Positions 24,927 to 37,668 of a stretch of 64,000 nt of DNA are shown piece by piece. Each line of letters begins with the position of its first letter. Position 1 is the first letter of the stretch. A model generated the notes under the pieces. That model worked only from the letters and a program-made list of their open reading frames with translations, was not told where the DNA came from and did no database searches. Source of the DNA: Desarmillaria ectypa (taxonomy: Eukaryota; Basidiomycota; Agaricomycetes; Agaricales; Physalacriaceae); contig JAUDYN010000002.1 in the NCBI GenBank assembly GCA_030407005.1, positions 930,001 through 994,000 on the forward strand, written 5' to 3'. Position numbers and translations under genes: made by a program.

Positions 24927-27900
24927 AGTGAAGAGACTAGGGGGTTTGGTGATGAAGACATTGCATGACGTTCAGACTTTATACTCCCTAGTATATCCAG
25001 AAAACTAAGCACGCAAGCATTCGCGTCCGCCCCTCTCGAACTGTCGCAGTCAATAAGTTCCACATTGAGTCACTTCTCAGACGTTTGCACTCCCGCCTCG
25101 TGGTATCGACATCCGCTGGCATAGCTCTATGGGGGTTTCAGGCTCCAAAGTTTGGGAGATCATCAGGATTTGGCAGGTGTGGAATGGAACTCCCTTGGGA
25201 CGTCAAAAGCGTAGTGCTTGGTATTTCTTGATCATATGAGACGCTCGTGATAGTTCGGCATTCGTTGGCGCCCCACCGCAATATTGGCGTACAACCCCTG
25301 ATGCAGCTTGTTATGGGCATACTATCAAGTAGAAAGGCATAGTATCGTGTGACTGGCATCCACGCTCGCTTAAGTCCACGTGAGGGCAACCGAGTTCCCA
25401 TGTGGCAACTTGAGGGAGAAGTCTTGGTCGTAACGCAACTAATAGTGACGAGGCGACAGGTAGCGAAAGTAGCCCAAGGATCCGATCGGGTTTTCTGATA
25501 GGTCATACCTGGGTTCGCTAGAGTAACATATAATACCGTCGACCGCGTCGACGCCAAAGGATCGGATTTGCTGGGGTATAATCACAGAGTCGGTGTCTGT
25601 TTGGCTCCAACGGCATTATAGAATCCCATCTAGGTAATGGTACAGTTTGATAGAGCAGCAACCTTGTTTCGGTCCTCATCCGAGTCCAGGCATGAACTTC
25701 AAAAATATTCCTCGATTACATCTTAAATGCAAATCATATGAGATGTTAAGGTACGCGCAAGCGGAACGGATGCTTACTGGAGATCCTCCTGTGCAAAATG
25801 AACTCGGACAAGGGTGGCAGTGATGGCAATGCTCCGTGGGGCCACTTACCTCCGACTCAGGAGGACAGAACGACAAAAAAAAACGATGCGCCAAGCTCGT
25901 AAATCGTCTGTCACGAGTCTTCGGCCCACAAGGATGACGAACTAAAAAGTTCCGGCAAACTCATGATAGCCTTTCGCTGTCAGATTGGTATGATAGACGA
26001 CGGTGAATCTCCGTGGAAAGAATTGACTTGATTGTCAATTGTCGACATTTTGACATGAGAAGGCTTGCGCTCCAACATGGATCCACAAAGTACGAAGAAC
26101 CGAAATGCATAGCATGCAAGCATATAAGCTTGAATAGCAGCTTGGGGGTAATTGAAAGGAATCTCTGCGGCGCCGGGTGCCGGTCAGTGTGCGAAGGAGA
26201 ATCAACAACGGCGGTCCGGTTATCCGGTGCCATAAATGCCCCGCGCTATTTCCCGTTAACGTGCATCGGATTCTTATCGACTTCCATGAATCCGACGTGT
26301 CGAATTATCAACAGAAAGAGCGCGGACATGAATATGAATGTCGCGTGCCTCGTCACCAGTGAACATGTACCGCATGCCTCGAATCATTTCCTTATCACGC
26401 CGCTAACCACAAATATCTACCTAATGCCCGCTTGTGAGCGGTCGGATTTCTGCTTACAAATCTTGCCGGCATACGCCACCAATTCTGCTTGTCTGACGAG
26501 GGAAGATCATGTCTGAACGACGCTTCCACATCCAGATTCTACTCGTCCTCAAGCTCAGTCCTCAGTACTACTCAGTAATTAATTGAGATCCGACGAGAAT
26601 GCCTAATTTATGTATGTAAAGACGCTTCTTCATTTATTTCTAATCGTCTTAGACACGGCACTCTAGTTTGCCAGCCGTTTTGCATACCATAAACGTTGTG
26701 AGGTGTAAACTGCGAATTATCGATTGAGAAATGCCTTAGAGCCCCATGCGCTTCGTGTCAATGACATAAGGATCGGTATAAGTCCCAAAGGGCACCTTGT
26801 ATTGAAGTCGGATTGCACTATTCTAGACTGACAGGACAGCCATGCAAGGCTTGAGCAAAACGTAATGAAATCCGCCAAGCCATTTTGAGGACTTGAGAGA
26901 AACAATAAGTCATATTCTTAGAAAACATAGATGTACTTGGTAGAATAAGGTTTGATATCCAAGAACAAACTCAGGCCCTTGAAGTTCGAGTTTGTAACGA
27001 ACTCTGTATTCGCCGTTTGTGTCGAGTACAGACGCGACACTCACAAGTATCCCTACCCCGACAGCCTAGCTGTCACTGCTACGGAGATTCAATAGCTCAC
27101 GCTGTTCCGCGGTGGGATAGACTCCGGAGTCACTTTTACTAAGAACACACTCCACGTACTAGTGTGGCGTTGCTAGATATAAACGTTCATTTCCTCATGC
27201 GGACGAGACTCGGGATTACCCATGAGATCTTTCTTGAATAGAACCAGAGGCTTAGAGGGAAAGGTCGAAGGCGTGTATCATACTAGGAAAGGTCTACAGT
27301 TCGAAGGAAACGTGATATATACAAGTAGGCACCAAGAGATGCTCTTTTTGAGAAAAAGGAAAGTTGCAAGATTAGCGTATTCGAGAACTTCGGTATCGTT
27401 TGGCACTGGTATCTCAACCAAATGGGTTCATGGGGCATGGTGGTGAGGGAATGAAAAGAGAGAAAGGGAGATGGCTGTAGAGTAGCCAAAAACCAAAAGG
27501 CGGAATCATTGCCGAAACAGGCTCTGGGCGCGGACTGCAGGTAGCGGGTATCACATGATGATGTACAACGATTTGAGGGAAGCACAGCCACCAGACAACC
27601 TTCTCATTTCCGCCAAGAGGCGTAACACTCTAAGCTCCAAGAGCAGCAGCGTGCCTGCCTTGATATACCGTGAACTATAACTTTCAGGGAAATGTTTATC
27701 ATAATACAGCCTCTATAAAGGATATCCACATGATATACTGCAAGAAACGGTGCGCTATATAATGACAGGCTGGAAACATGGTTTAATAATGTTCGATGCA
27801 GACTTTAGCAAAATACCTACTACTGTTTATATCTATCAAACTTGTCAGAAAATCGGTTTAGTCTTCTGCCAGATTGAGGCTTTTGATTTAATCCAAGGGC

Positions 27901-28140
27901 GCCCGGCTTGAACAACATGGTGTCCTTCGCATAACCGTTACCTTCTAAATGATACGCTTATACAGTTTATCAGGAATACATGGAGGAATCATATCTCAGG
28001 AGTGTCCGTTCAACGACTTGTCGGAGCGCACGCGTCTCGACGGCGGTACTTTTGGCAGCAAATCTGGGTTTATCGAGAGGTCAAAACAATTCTGGACCAG
28101 GTCCCGAGAATTCATCAGGCCTTAAGATATATCTTTTAAG
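24927..28140. other. Gene-poor region
   Basis: I see no supportable gene. A 139-codon minus frame at 25138-25557 and a 167-codon plus frame at 26013-26516 lack recognisable motifs and conserved-looking exon borders. The promoter of GH55-3 should lie just above 24926 (TTTATACTCC near 24978 is TATA-like). Confidence 0.4.
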
Positions 28141-29039
28141 ATGAAAATGACTGGAAACCTCTAGGCATGGTTATTCTCCGCAATATCCGGACATGCATCG
28201 ACAGAATCAAATCAATTACTCATGCGGTCGGTCCTGCATCGTAACCCAAGGCTTTGTCAACACGTCAGGTTACTATGGCGGAGACTACAATTCCAGCACC
28301 GGCATATACGAAGATCAAAAAAGCAATTTCGCCACATTGATTGCTGGAGGGAAACAAGCCCTTCCTGGACACAGAAAGCACTGCGTAGCCTACAACCGAA
28401 TCGAGCGGCTTGCATATAGGACGAGCAAAGCGAGGAACTTCGTACTTTCCAATCACGATATGCAACACCGAGTACGAGAAACCGAACAAACATTTTTGGG
28501 ATATATTTCGTGCCAGGTCCTATCCAGAAAGCCTGGTTCGAATCTGCGAGGTTCTGAGCGGCTTTGGCCGTGACGACGTGGAGGAGAAGACGCACCATTC
28601 AATATCTGTTGAATAGCTCCAGCTAATGCGCATGTCATGACGGGACCAAGGGGAAGAACCGATATCTCCCACGGAGGCCGATGAGAGCTTCTGGCCAGAC
28701 AAGGAAATGTCAATTGACGGAAGTATGACGTACATCAAAGGACGAGGTCTGCATAGCTCAACGGCCGCGTAGAACTTTGTTGAAGATCACGGCCGAAGCA
28801 CTTCGAGGTTTTGACGTACAATACACGCACTTCGTGGTCCTTCCAACGACAACGAGAGTATTGATGGATTTTGAGCCAAGACCGTGCTAGTAATGGGGGA
28901 GACCTGACACTACTCGATTTGCGTTATCGCAGGACACAGAGAATTTTGGATTTAAACGTGGATCCAAGTAGCGCTGTCTTGAGCGTGGGGTTGCGAAACA
29001 TTTCTTGAAAAGGCTCGTTGCATATGTTTCTCTACAAGC
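28141..29039. other. Possible eroded membrane-protein gene (weak)
   Basis: On the minus strand, 28740-28250 contains several short hydrophobic frames (GPVMTCALAGAIQQIL; FWIGPGTKYIPKMFVRFLVLG; EIAFLIFVYAGAGIVVSAIV) in differing phases. They could be exons or remains of a polytopic membrane protein. No start, stop or family could be fixed. Confidence 0.2.
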
Positions 29040-29066
29040 TTTAGCTCAGCTCAGCTCAGCTCAGCT
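29040..29066. repeat. AGCTC microsatellite
   Basis: Four or more tandem AGCTC pentamers (TTTAGCTCAGCTCAGCTCAG and on). It is a simple-sequence repeat in a gene-poor stretch. Confidence 0.8.
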
Positions 29067-30131
29067 TTTATAGTCTCACTATAAGGCCTTTTACAGTTTC
29101 ATTGCGGCGTTAAACGGCCTATCAAGCTATGTTCAAAGTTCGCGACGTCAACCTTGCCACCTCAAGCCATTTATGCAACGCCACTATTGAACCATGAAAG
29201 ACCACACGATGAGTCACCCTTTTCGTCGGCGGAAGACGTCTTCGTTGTACTCCTCGATCGGGGTCGATGGATAGACGGTGGGGCTCTGGCATGGACGTGT
29301 CATGTAATCCAGCCAAAAATCCGTGGCTATTTGCGATACCCTCTCTCGCTCTCGTTCGTTGTTCGTGTACTAATGCCAAGACAGTCTTTTTGCGTTATAG
29401 TGGATACAGCCATCAGCGCAGTCCCGTCCTTCGATATGGTCTATGATGTGCCGTAACTTGTACATGGACTCTCTAGTTGTTCTCAGGACAAGTTGCGAAC
29501 TTGTTTGATAACTTTTCGCGCAGAGCAATTTTCTGCCTTGTTTTTTATCAATGCACTTTCAAATCGCAGGGGACTACCGACAGTGATCTATGCAAAAAAC
29601 CTCAGCTCGTCGGCTACTTAGCAATAGACCAAATCGGGCCCACTGCAGCCGATCCTCTGACTCGCAAGCTTGGAGAAGGTTGGAAACATCCGTACGTTTG
29701 ATACTCATCTTTGACATCAGCATCAGTTAACGACAGTGAGACGTCTTTCGTCCAAGTTCATAGGTGCCAGGTGGGTCACTCAAACCGTTTCAACGTTTTT
29801 GACCTCTCTTGACTGCGCATGTTAACAGAACCCCACTGATGCATTATCATGCGCTAAGGGGTCTATCTATTTATTCACTACGTGGTTTCCATAATCACAC
29901 TTTGCCGAGGCAAACATTTTTGTTCCGTGGAGTACAGACTGTATTTTGTGCTTCTAGCCTAGTAGAGAACGACCATGGAATGGTACCGATAGAAGACTTG
30001 GGAGCGGAGATGGCGGTGGGGGGTAGTGAAGATGACAGATCGAATACTGCCGCCTCCACCTGCCCCGTAGTACGCCACCAGTTTAAAAGCGAACAGGTTC
30101 AGCGCAATATTTCTCATCCAAATCACCTACT
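29067..30131. other. Region upstream of MIF paralogue 1
   Basis: No supported gene. Two plus-strand frames (29154-29456 and 29477-29701) have no known motif. The promoter of the MIF-like gene should lie in the last few hundred bases. Confidence 0.35.
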
Positions 30132-30758
30132 ATGCCTACCCTTGAAATCAAGACCAACGCTCCTGTATGTACGACTACCTACGTGTCGTATGCTATTACA
30201 ACTTACTCGGCCTCGTAGATCTCTGATGTGAACGCATTCGCATCTCAGTTTTCTCAGGTGCGCAGTTCCTTCAGCTTCTGAAAACGCCTATATATATCGT
30301 TTCTTTTCAGGAAGCTGCACGTATCCTTGAGAAACCCGAGGCGGTCTTCTCCATACTAGTCACCCAGGTTCCTACCATGTTGTTTGCTGGAACTCCTGAT
30401 CCTACGTTCAGCATGTCTGTGGTAAGGAAAACCCGGTTTCGTTACCAAAAATGCTTGTTTATAATCAATTTTCCCAGACGTGCCTAGACACGCTTTCACC
30501 TGAGAAGAATATAGTTTATAGCAAGGAGCTCTTTGCGTTCGTAGAGAAAGCTCTCGATATAAAAAACAATAGGGGATACATGTGAGCTGACTGCTTATCT
30601 CCTCACCGCGGCCCTGACGGGGAATCATACAGCACTTTCTTGGATCCAGGCCGATCCAACCTTGGGTATGTCTGCTGTCATTCTACGAATTGACATAACA
30701 TTCATCCTTTACCAGCTTACACAGTACCACCTTCGCGTCTATGTTCGGCGATAACTAG
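30132..30758 (+). CDS. MIF/tautomerase-superfamily protein, paralogue 1
   Basis: A small protein of the macrophage migration inhibitory factor family, whose animal members have keto-enol tautomerase activity through Pro2. Seven short exons give about 120 residues. The start is MPTLEIKTNAP, with the catalytic proline after Met. Then come ISDVNAFASQFSQ, EAARILEKPEAVFSILV (with the Lys equivalent to MIF Lys33), LSPEKNIVYSKELFAFV and NNRGYITFLDPGRSNLG. The end is LHSTTFASMFGDN, matching the family's C-terminal N-x-STFA signature. All introns are GT-AG. It faces a second MIF gene on the opposite strand 260 bases away. The substrate is unknown. The alternative, a cis-CaaD or 4-OT-type tautomerase, fits less well in length and in the C-terminal motif. 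Confidence 0.88.
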
Positions 30759-31019
30759 ACACTAGAGGTCGAAGTTTGTATAGTACTACCCCCTGCTCTA
30801 GTGAAGTGAAATTTCTGTTTTGTGGCCGTGATTCTCCTGAGATTTCATCGTTATCTATATGTGAGTGTTGTAATCAAGATGGGCCGGGCTCGCGCTGTGA
30901 CCCCCGGAATATGCAGGAGCGGTCTTCCTGACTGGCTCTTCTGACCAATGACTTTAATTTGTACAGTTACAGAGTCAGCATAAACTTGAACCACCCATTT
31001 CACAATACTTTCTTTTCTT

Positions 31020-31646
31020 TTACTTTCCAAAAATCGTCGCAAAGGTGGTGCTCTGGAATCTGAAGACGAATGAGATAGCAGCTACGTGGACAATCCGTTA
31101 GACTTACCCTAGGTATGCCCTTCCGGGATCCAGGAACGTGCTAAGAAAATGATGGTGAGATTTGGGTGATCAGATGATTGACTCGTAAGACTTGCATGTA
31201 TCCCCTGTCGTGCGGCAAGGAGAGAGACTTCTTCAAGAAAGCAGCCAGCTCTTTGCTGTACTGTTCGTTCTTCTCTGGGTTGATGTTGTCAAGACTGGTC
31301 TGTAAAAAGGGTTGGGGTCTCAATCGTCGCGGGGAAATAAGTTCAGGCATACCACGAACAAGGTGAAAGCAGGATCAATCGTCCCAGCGAAGGTCATGAT
31401 GGGAACAGGTGTAACGCTGACAGTGATGTACGCCTCGGGTTTTCCAAGGATGCGGGCAGATTCCTGTCGAAAAATGTATCAGTTTCGCGGATAGACTTCT
31501 GAACAGTGCTATGACCTGACCTTGGAGAACTCAAGCGCGAACGACTTAGGATCAGAGATCTAGTGAATGATCTGAGATCAGGAAAGATAAGAAAGTCCAC
31601 AAGTTCTTCTTACAACAGCGTTTGTTTTCAGTTCGAGAGAAGGCAT
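31020..31646 (-). CDS. MIF/tautomerase-superfamily protein, paralogue 2
   Basis: The convergent partner of the MIF gene at 30.1-30.8 kb, with the same exon plan. Exons give about 117 residues: MPSLELKTNAV, ISDPKSFALEFSK, ESARILGKPEAYITVSV, PIMTFAGTIDPAFTL, NPEKNEQYSKELAAFL, HDRGYITFLDPGRAYLG and FQSTTFATIFGK. Pro2 and the Lys33-equivalent are kept. One intron uses a GC donor (CAT|GCAAGT, GC at 31194-31195) where the other copy has GT. Identity between the two is moderate, so the duplication is not recent. The tail-to-tail arrangement with matching introns points to an inverted duplication rather than retrocopying. Confidence 0.87.
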
Positions 31647-31940
31647 GGTGATCGTTCTGGAGAAAGAGCAGTTAGACCTCGGTCTAAGATTAGTATTATG
31701 CTATCTCATGACGCCATTCCGCCCGGGGTCCGGCCGACTCGGAATCAATACACACAGAGGTCAAATACGATACCTCACCGTTTTATCGACCTCGGATTGA
31801 CCACTGACTCGGCTAGTGCAATATTTTGATTTCCATGTCTTCACCGTACAACGCACAAAGTCCGTTAATGCTCTAACAAAATATGATGAATGGGTCCAAG
31901 AAGGTCAGCAATAAGGTATCTAGAGTTCGTCCTTCAATAT

Positions 31941-34900
31941 CTAGGGAATTTTTCCATGGAGCTTCCCATCCCTCGAACTGCGGCCAATAATCACTTCAAT
32001 CGGACCATGCGGCTTTCTCCAGCCCTGAGACTCTACGTCCCAAACGGACAGGTCGTATCGAGAAAGAGCGAGAGACACAGTGGCGGTCTCTCCAGGCAGG
32101 ATATCAACGTTAGCAAATCCTCTCAGGATCGAGGGAGGCTCTCTAGCAGATCGTGGGTGATGCAAGTACAGTTGTGGTATCTGTCCATAATTTTCTTGGA
32201 ATCAATCGATGCAAATAGAGACCGATAAGAAACGTACGTCGCCGCCATAAACGGGACCAGTATTTTGGACGTTGAACGTGACATTGTATGCGGGTTCATG
32301 GAGCCTAAAATTGCGGTGGGATAAACAATCGAGCGTAATATGAATAATGTGCACTTACCAAGCGGCTGTGGAAGACCCTACACTGATAGTCGTAGCATTT
32401 CCTTGTTCCCAAGCGCTAGCATCTGCTCCTCTCGCAAACTGGCCATAAATCTTGGTAATCATAAGATTGGTATATGTGAAGTTAGTGTAGCTCAGTCCGA
32501 AGCCAAATTCGAAACGAGGTTCAATGTTATACTGTTAACCAAATAGTTAAAATAAAGCCGAAGAAACAGCCAGGAAACGTACAGCATCGAAATAACGATA
32601 ATCGACATGCAGCCTGAGCGGTGCTGGAGTTTCAGTTAGCAATAGTGAAAGTCCATGAATGCTGACCCTTCAGTGTACGGAATGTCTAGGATATCCTGAT
32701 CGGTTCCACCAGTTATCAGTGGAGCGTTGTAGTCGTCCGCACTCTTGGCAATAGTATAGGGAAGACGTCCAGATGGGTTCCAGTCACCATACAACACATC
32801 TACGAGCGAGTTGCCAGATTCAGTTCCGGGAGCACCGGCCCAGAGCACCTGAGAAATGCTTAGCCAAGGAGCAAACACTCAAGGGAGCTCCTACAGCAGT
32901 AACGTTCGGATGCTCAATCCAAGGTTCGATAATTAGAGGACCGACACTATGAACGACGACAACTGTGTTGTTGTTCTGGGCGGCCACTGCGAGGACTAGG
33001 TCGTCTCCCCCGTGCCACGCCGTAAGATTTTTCCTGGAATAGTTCGTTACATCTCGTAAGATAGATGAACGAGACCCACATACCGATCACCTTCATTTCC
33101 ATCTACGTTAATGTAACCCTCGCCGGAGTCAGAACTGATGAAGACGAGAGCAGCAGACTTTCGGATAGCATCGTTGCCTGCACGAGGAAGGTCAAAATCG
33201 TCCAAAACCCATGAAACGGAGGTTCGGTCCTTTCGGGCTCTCGCTTGTATCGCTTCGAGAGGCTACAGATACATGGGTCAGGGAGCCATTAGCTCGATTC
33301 AAGACGAGATCTCACAGTAATGAGGTAAGTGAAGTTCGCCGTTCTGACAGAAAATGAGCTAAAATCATTTCACCGTCATCGGGTGGATTCTTACCCCGAC
33401 CCCCAACCCGAGGCTAAAGTCCCATCATCTCCACCCTGCAAGAAAAAATATCAATAGTGGTATTTAAATGAACATAATGATTATCCCCACATGGTCTGCA
33501 AATCCATTTGGCCCGACTCTTCCTGGACCAGCATCAGTGCCAATTAACACCAAGCTTCTCGGTTTCTTCAACGGAAGCGCGCCACCAACGTTCTTCAAAA
33601 GAACAGTGCTAGCTGCACCAACATCTCTTACAAGCTTGTAATGATCGTCTTGAACGTCAATACGGGCGTTGGTTGCCTCGTTGTCTGGAAAGAAAGCATC
33701 AAAGTTGACATCTGGAAACGTTGGGTCGTCCTGGTGGAGGAAATACCATGCAGCGAGGATACGAGACGCTAAATATGCACGTTTAGATCCCTGGAAGTCC
33801 ATGGGTATTAAGATATATGTATCTTACCCATATCATCAACACGCGTTTCAGGGATGGTTCCGTTGTGGACATAGGCTGTTAAGTTCCCGCCAAAGTAGGA
33901 ATCGCCAGAGTTGAACGTCACGTCTCCTGGCATGGTCATCTATAAAATTCAAAGTCAATGCCCCTTCCTCAGTAAGCCAACAATTCGTACATCCAGACCC
34001 GTGATGGCAGATATCGTCGACATTGTAGCCTGCCAGTCAGACATGATATCTGTGAGGGTTAGCAAGGCGAAGAAAAGATGAATGAACACATACATCCTTG
34101 GAAACCATACTCCTTTTTGACGATATCGTTCATGATCTTGTCGTTCTCGCATGCATAAGTAGCATTGATCAGGTCTATCAACGTCTAAAAGCCTTGCGCA
34201 GACAATGCATTATGACAGCTTACTATAACTGCACATCATACTGGCAACACCAGCCATGACACTCCTCATGAAGGGATGTGCATAGATTTCGTGCTGCGTT
34301 CTGTCGTCCACATCAGAACTTTCTTGAGTTCGCTTGTGTTCCTGCTCACTATGACATAAATCATCAATATTGAGACGCCACTGAATCAGAAAGAGCTTAC
34401 TTGTTGATCAAGTGTTTGGCACACGCTTGAACGCCACCCTCCTGCAAGCCAAGAACGGTTTCATACGCGGCTTCTCCGGAAAGATATGGGTCAGCGCCGA
34501 AACCCTCCCAGTTGCGACCACCTTGTGCGACTCGTCCGATATTCATCATCGGTCCCAAAGCAACGTTCACACCCTTCCCATAATGCTCAAGACCCATGTA
34601 TAGCCCGCGAAGACGTATAAGACGCCGGTTCCATCTAAATATGTCAGCAATTACGTTAGTTCAATAAAGTCTCGGCTTCAATGCACACACGTCGCAGCAG
34701 CATTCACCCCGGTGGGGAAAGAGGTCACGTAGTCGGCAAATCGAACACCTAGAGGGGAATCTTCAAGACATAATCCAGGGTAGTTGTGGGCTGAGATTGC
34801 GGGGGTATTTCCCTGAGGAGAAAAAGTTGAGGATAATGTAGGCTTGGCGGTGCAGGTAGAACCCACCACACATCGGCCGTTTTGCCAACCGACGCCAGTT

Positions 34901-35558
34901 GTTACATTGACCTTCTCTTCTAAAGTCATTCTAGCGACCTGGTAATATAAGGAGTTAATTTCAATGGAACGGACCAGCATAACAAATAGTTGTCAGACGT
35001 TGATCACATGAAGATGTAACTCACAAGGTTCTTGGCCTTGATATACGCAGTTGCCCATGCAGACGAATAATCCGGGACATAGTTGACGCCCACGACCGGG
35101 GGAATATGTGGGTCCGTCTGTATTCCACTTCTACCACTGGGAGAAGGCAAGGGCGAGAATGTGTAGGACGAGATGGGAACAGTATGGCGAGTCGTTGTGG
35201 CTGGAGAAGTAACGTACGAAAAGGAGGACAGCGACGTTATGGTAGACTCGGAAGCAGATGAGACTGTTGAAATCGAAGCGTCTGATGCGGAAGAAGTTGA
35301 TGCAGCAGCAGAAATGTTTGAAGTGACATCAGAATATGAAGCAGAAACGACTGAGCTGTCGCTACTAAGAGTGGATGACACAGAAACGATAGAGAATGTG
35401 GGTGTCACAGACGATGAAGACCACGAACTCGAAGCGTTGGGTGTCGATACAGAGTTGGCTGTAGAGGTTGAGGCAGCGCCAGGGACTGGAGGCTGCTGAT
35501 TGACCTGGGCGACGACGAGCGGGACCCAGACCAGCCAGCGAATCGTTCGAAAGGACAT
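31941..35558 (-). CDS. Secreted GH3 beta-glucosidase with long Ser/Thr-rich N-terminus
   Basis: A family GH3 beta-glucosidase, acting on cello-, laminari- or other beta-linked oligoglucosides. The chosen Met (35556-35558) starts a signal peptide ([17 protein letters not shown]). About 140 residues of Ser/Thr-rich sequence follow before the catalytic module, probably an O-glycosylated stalk. Family landmarks are [56 protein letters not shown] and the nucleophile motif [10 protein letters not shown] (Asp codon near 34036). Later come [28 protein letters not shown] and GYNDV-type domain 3 exons. A fibronectin III-like end ([24 protein letters not shown]) closes the protein. About 15 short introns are needed. 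It may complete glucan breakdown started by the GH55 enzymes next door (inference). Confidence 0.9.
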
Positions 35559-37668
35559 GATGGGAGAAGGAACGAAACCCGAACACGCTCGCCCCCAGCG
35601 TACACTGCTTGAATTTAAGGCTAAGCCAGAGCCTCCCACCTAAGGTTCTGTGACGTATTGCTGATCACTCCATGCTGCTTACAAATCTCCCGAGGCTAGC
35701 ACCAGAGAATCATTTATTCAGCCAGCGCTGAACGGAATGCGAGGGCCAAGTTGAATTTCTGGGGGATTTACGCAATAGCGGCCCGGGTGCGGGGAGCGGA
35801 AGAGAACAGATGATCATTGTGGCGTTGCGGCAACGAACATTCGGGAGATTAAAGAAATCAAGCCGAATCTGGCAAATTCTTTTCCTTACTGGGGGTTCTC
35901 CACACCAAGTAGTCGTGACGAAAATTCCGAACAGAAATTGGAATTACTCATAGGTAAAATAGATATTGCTCTGATATTTAGGTGGCATACCGACGGTCAA
36001 ATAAACTGTGGCTTGGACTAGAAGCCAATGGAAATACTATACCGTTACATGGCCGCGATGTTATTGCAATGAAGTGCACTTTTAATCACAGGACACGAAA
36101 GGCACTACTAAATGAAATGCATCCATTAAAGAACGACTTGATATTTTCTGTGGTGATACGAATTCATTGAGCTTACGAGCTCAGTGATATCAACACGAAA
36201 GAAAGAAAAATATCTTTGATATTTGTGGCTCGCCGTTATATTGAGATCCACATCCCAAAGCTTCTACCGTTGAAGGGGAAAGAGATCAGACTAACAAGAA
36301 ACATTGACACTTACGGTGGAAGAAAGCAACTTGGAAACGTGGAAAGCGTGCTAGACAAGATAAAGGCGTAAGTATTTCCTAAGTTATTATAAACACTCTC
36401 TGCGCAAAGAAAACCCTTTGCTCCGAGGAGCATCTACCTGCTTTAACTTCAGCTCAAATGGAAAACTGTCCGGAATTCACAAATATTCGACTGTAGCGGG
36501 TACGTACATGAACTCGAGATCTGTATAGTGAAGTAGTTCTCCGACCAAACAGCCTTGTTGACGACATCAATCAGGGTGGGGGGTCGTGGAGCGGGACGAT
36601 GTGACCCTGGAAAAGTATACCTTTAGTAAGGGCGTCGGGCCTCTGACGAATATTGCATTACCTGACTTCGGCTTAAGAAAACGTGCCTATTCAAGAACCG
36701 AGGTTTTTCCTGTTGGCTCATTGTCTAGACCCAGTAATCGATTTAAAGCAATTTTAGACGTCAGGCTAAATGCTGACCAGGTCAGCAAAGGCGCATATTT
36801 TATAGTAAGCAGTAGGGACTTGATGCTAGGCATTCATTTGTAGAAGAACGCTATACAGAGTGAGTGAATACAATATTTCTATAGTATTGAATAAAAGAAC
36901 GGTACCAGAAGCTTGAAAACGTACTAGCGTCGTACAGGAAGACGTCACTGATAAAGCATCCACATGTTTCGAACAAGTTCTGCACCATTAGAGAATGGAG
37001 GGTATGAATGGCCGATACCATGAGAAGGAGGCTGCTTAGATTATAGATAGTTAGACAGTGAGTGATGGAAGCAGAGCTTGACCCGACTCCAAGTTGTGGA
37101 ACACGTACGAGTCTGGATCAACTGAAGAGCCGATCCACAAGATAGCTACGGAGCGGGGCTGGCTTCGAAGCTGGAAGTCGGCACGCGAGTAGCCCAAAAT
37201 TGTGACTACATGGTAGCTTTGTGCACTCGTACCAAGATCGACATGGTCTTTGGATTCTCGTGGATCACTTAAATTCCAATTCTTCAAATATTTTAAACCT
37301 TTTTGTCGGTGTATTCGTAACTGAGATGGCCAGGAACGGCTTCTCGGCACTCTGGGCGGCACAACGGTCCGATGACGCGGCAACATATTCGCAAGTTCAG
37401 GCTACAAATCATGATGCATGAATCTCTCCAGTACTTTTGCTTCTTGTATGATAAGGTAATTGAAGCCCGAAGCTTTTGAAGACTTGTAAGCCTTCTGATT
37501 TTTGATGTCTGTACGGACAGCATTCTTGGTGTTCTTACATCTTGCATCAAGCCCAAAGTTCTCCGGCGATAATGTCACGCCGTCGGGGAACTTTTGTCCG
37601 GTCGGATTCTCGCTATAAGTAAGCACGTACACCCGTAAACCCAAAGAAAGAATAAGGTAAAACAACAT
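35559..37668. other. Spacer without supported gene
   Basis: Two kilobases with only short unsupported frames (for example 36586-36843 plus and 37402-37668 minus). The GH3 promoter should lie just above 35558. I see no RNA gene or repeat here. Confidence 0.4.

Noticed and set aside
25138..25557. 139-codon minus-strand open frame
   Set aside because: No recognisable family or intron structure, and no clear promoter context.
26013..26516. 167-codon plus-strand open frame
   Set aside because: No motif, no flanking exons, mixed composition; looks like chance in a gene-poor stretch.
28190..28740. Complete membrane-protein gene
   Set aside because: Hydrophobic pieces lie in different phases and I could not join them with plausible introns; kept only as a weak relic.
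35173..35499. Acidic 108-codon plus frame
   Set aside because: Antisense of the GH3 Ser/Thr-rich stalk; Glu/Asp content is the mirror of Ser codons.
37402..37668. 88-codon minus frame downstream of the DUF6593-like gene
   Set aside because: No motif and no splice connection to the gene; probably 3' flank.
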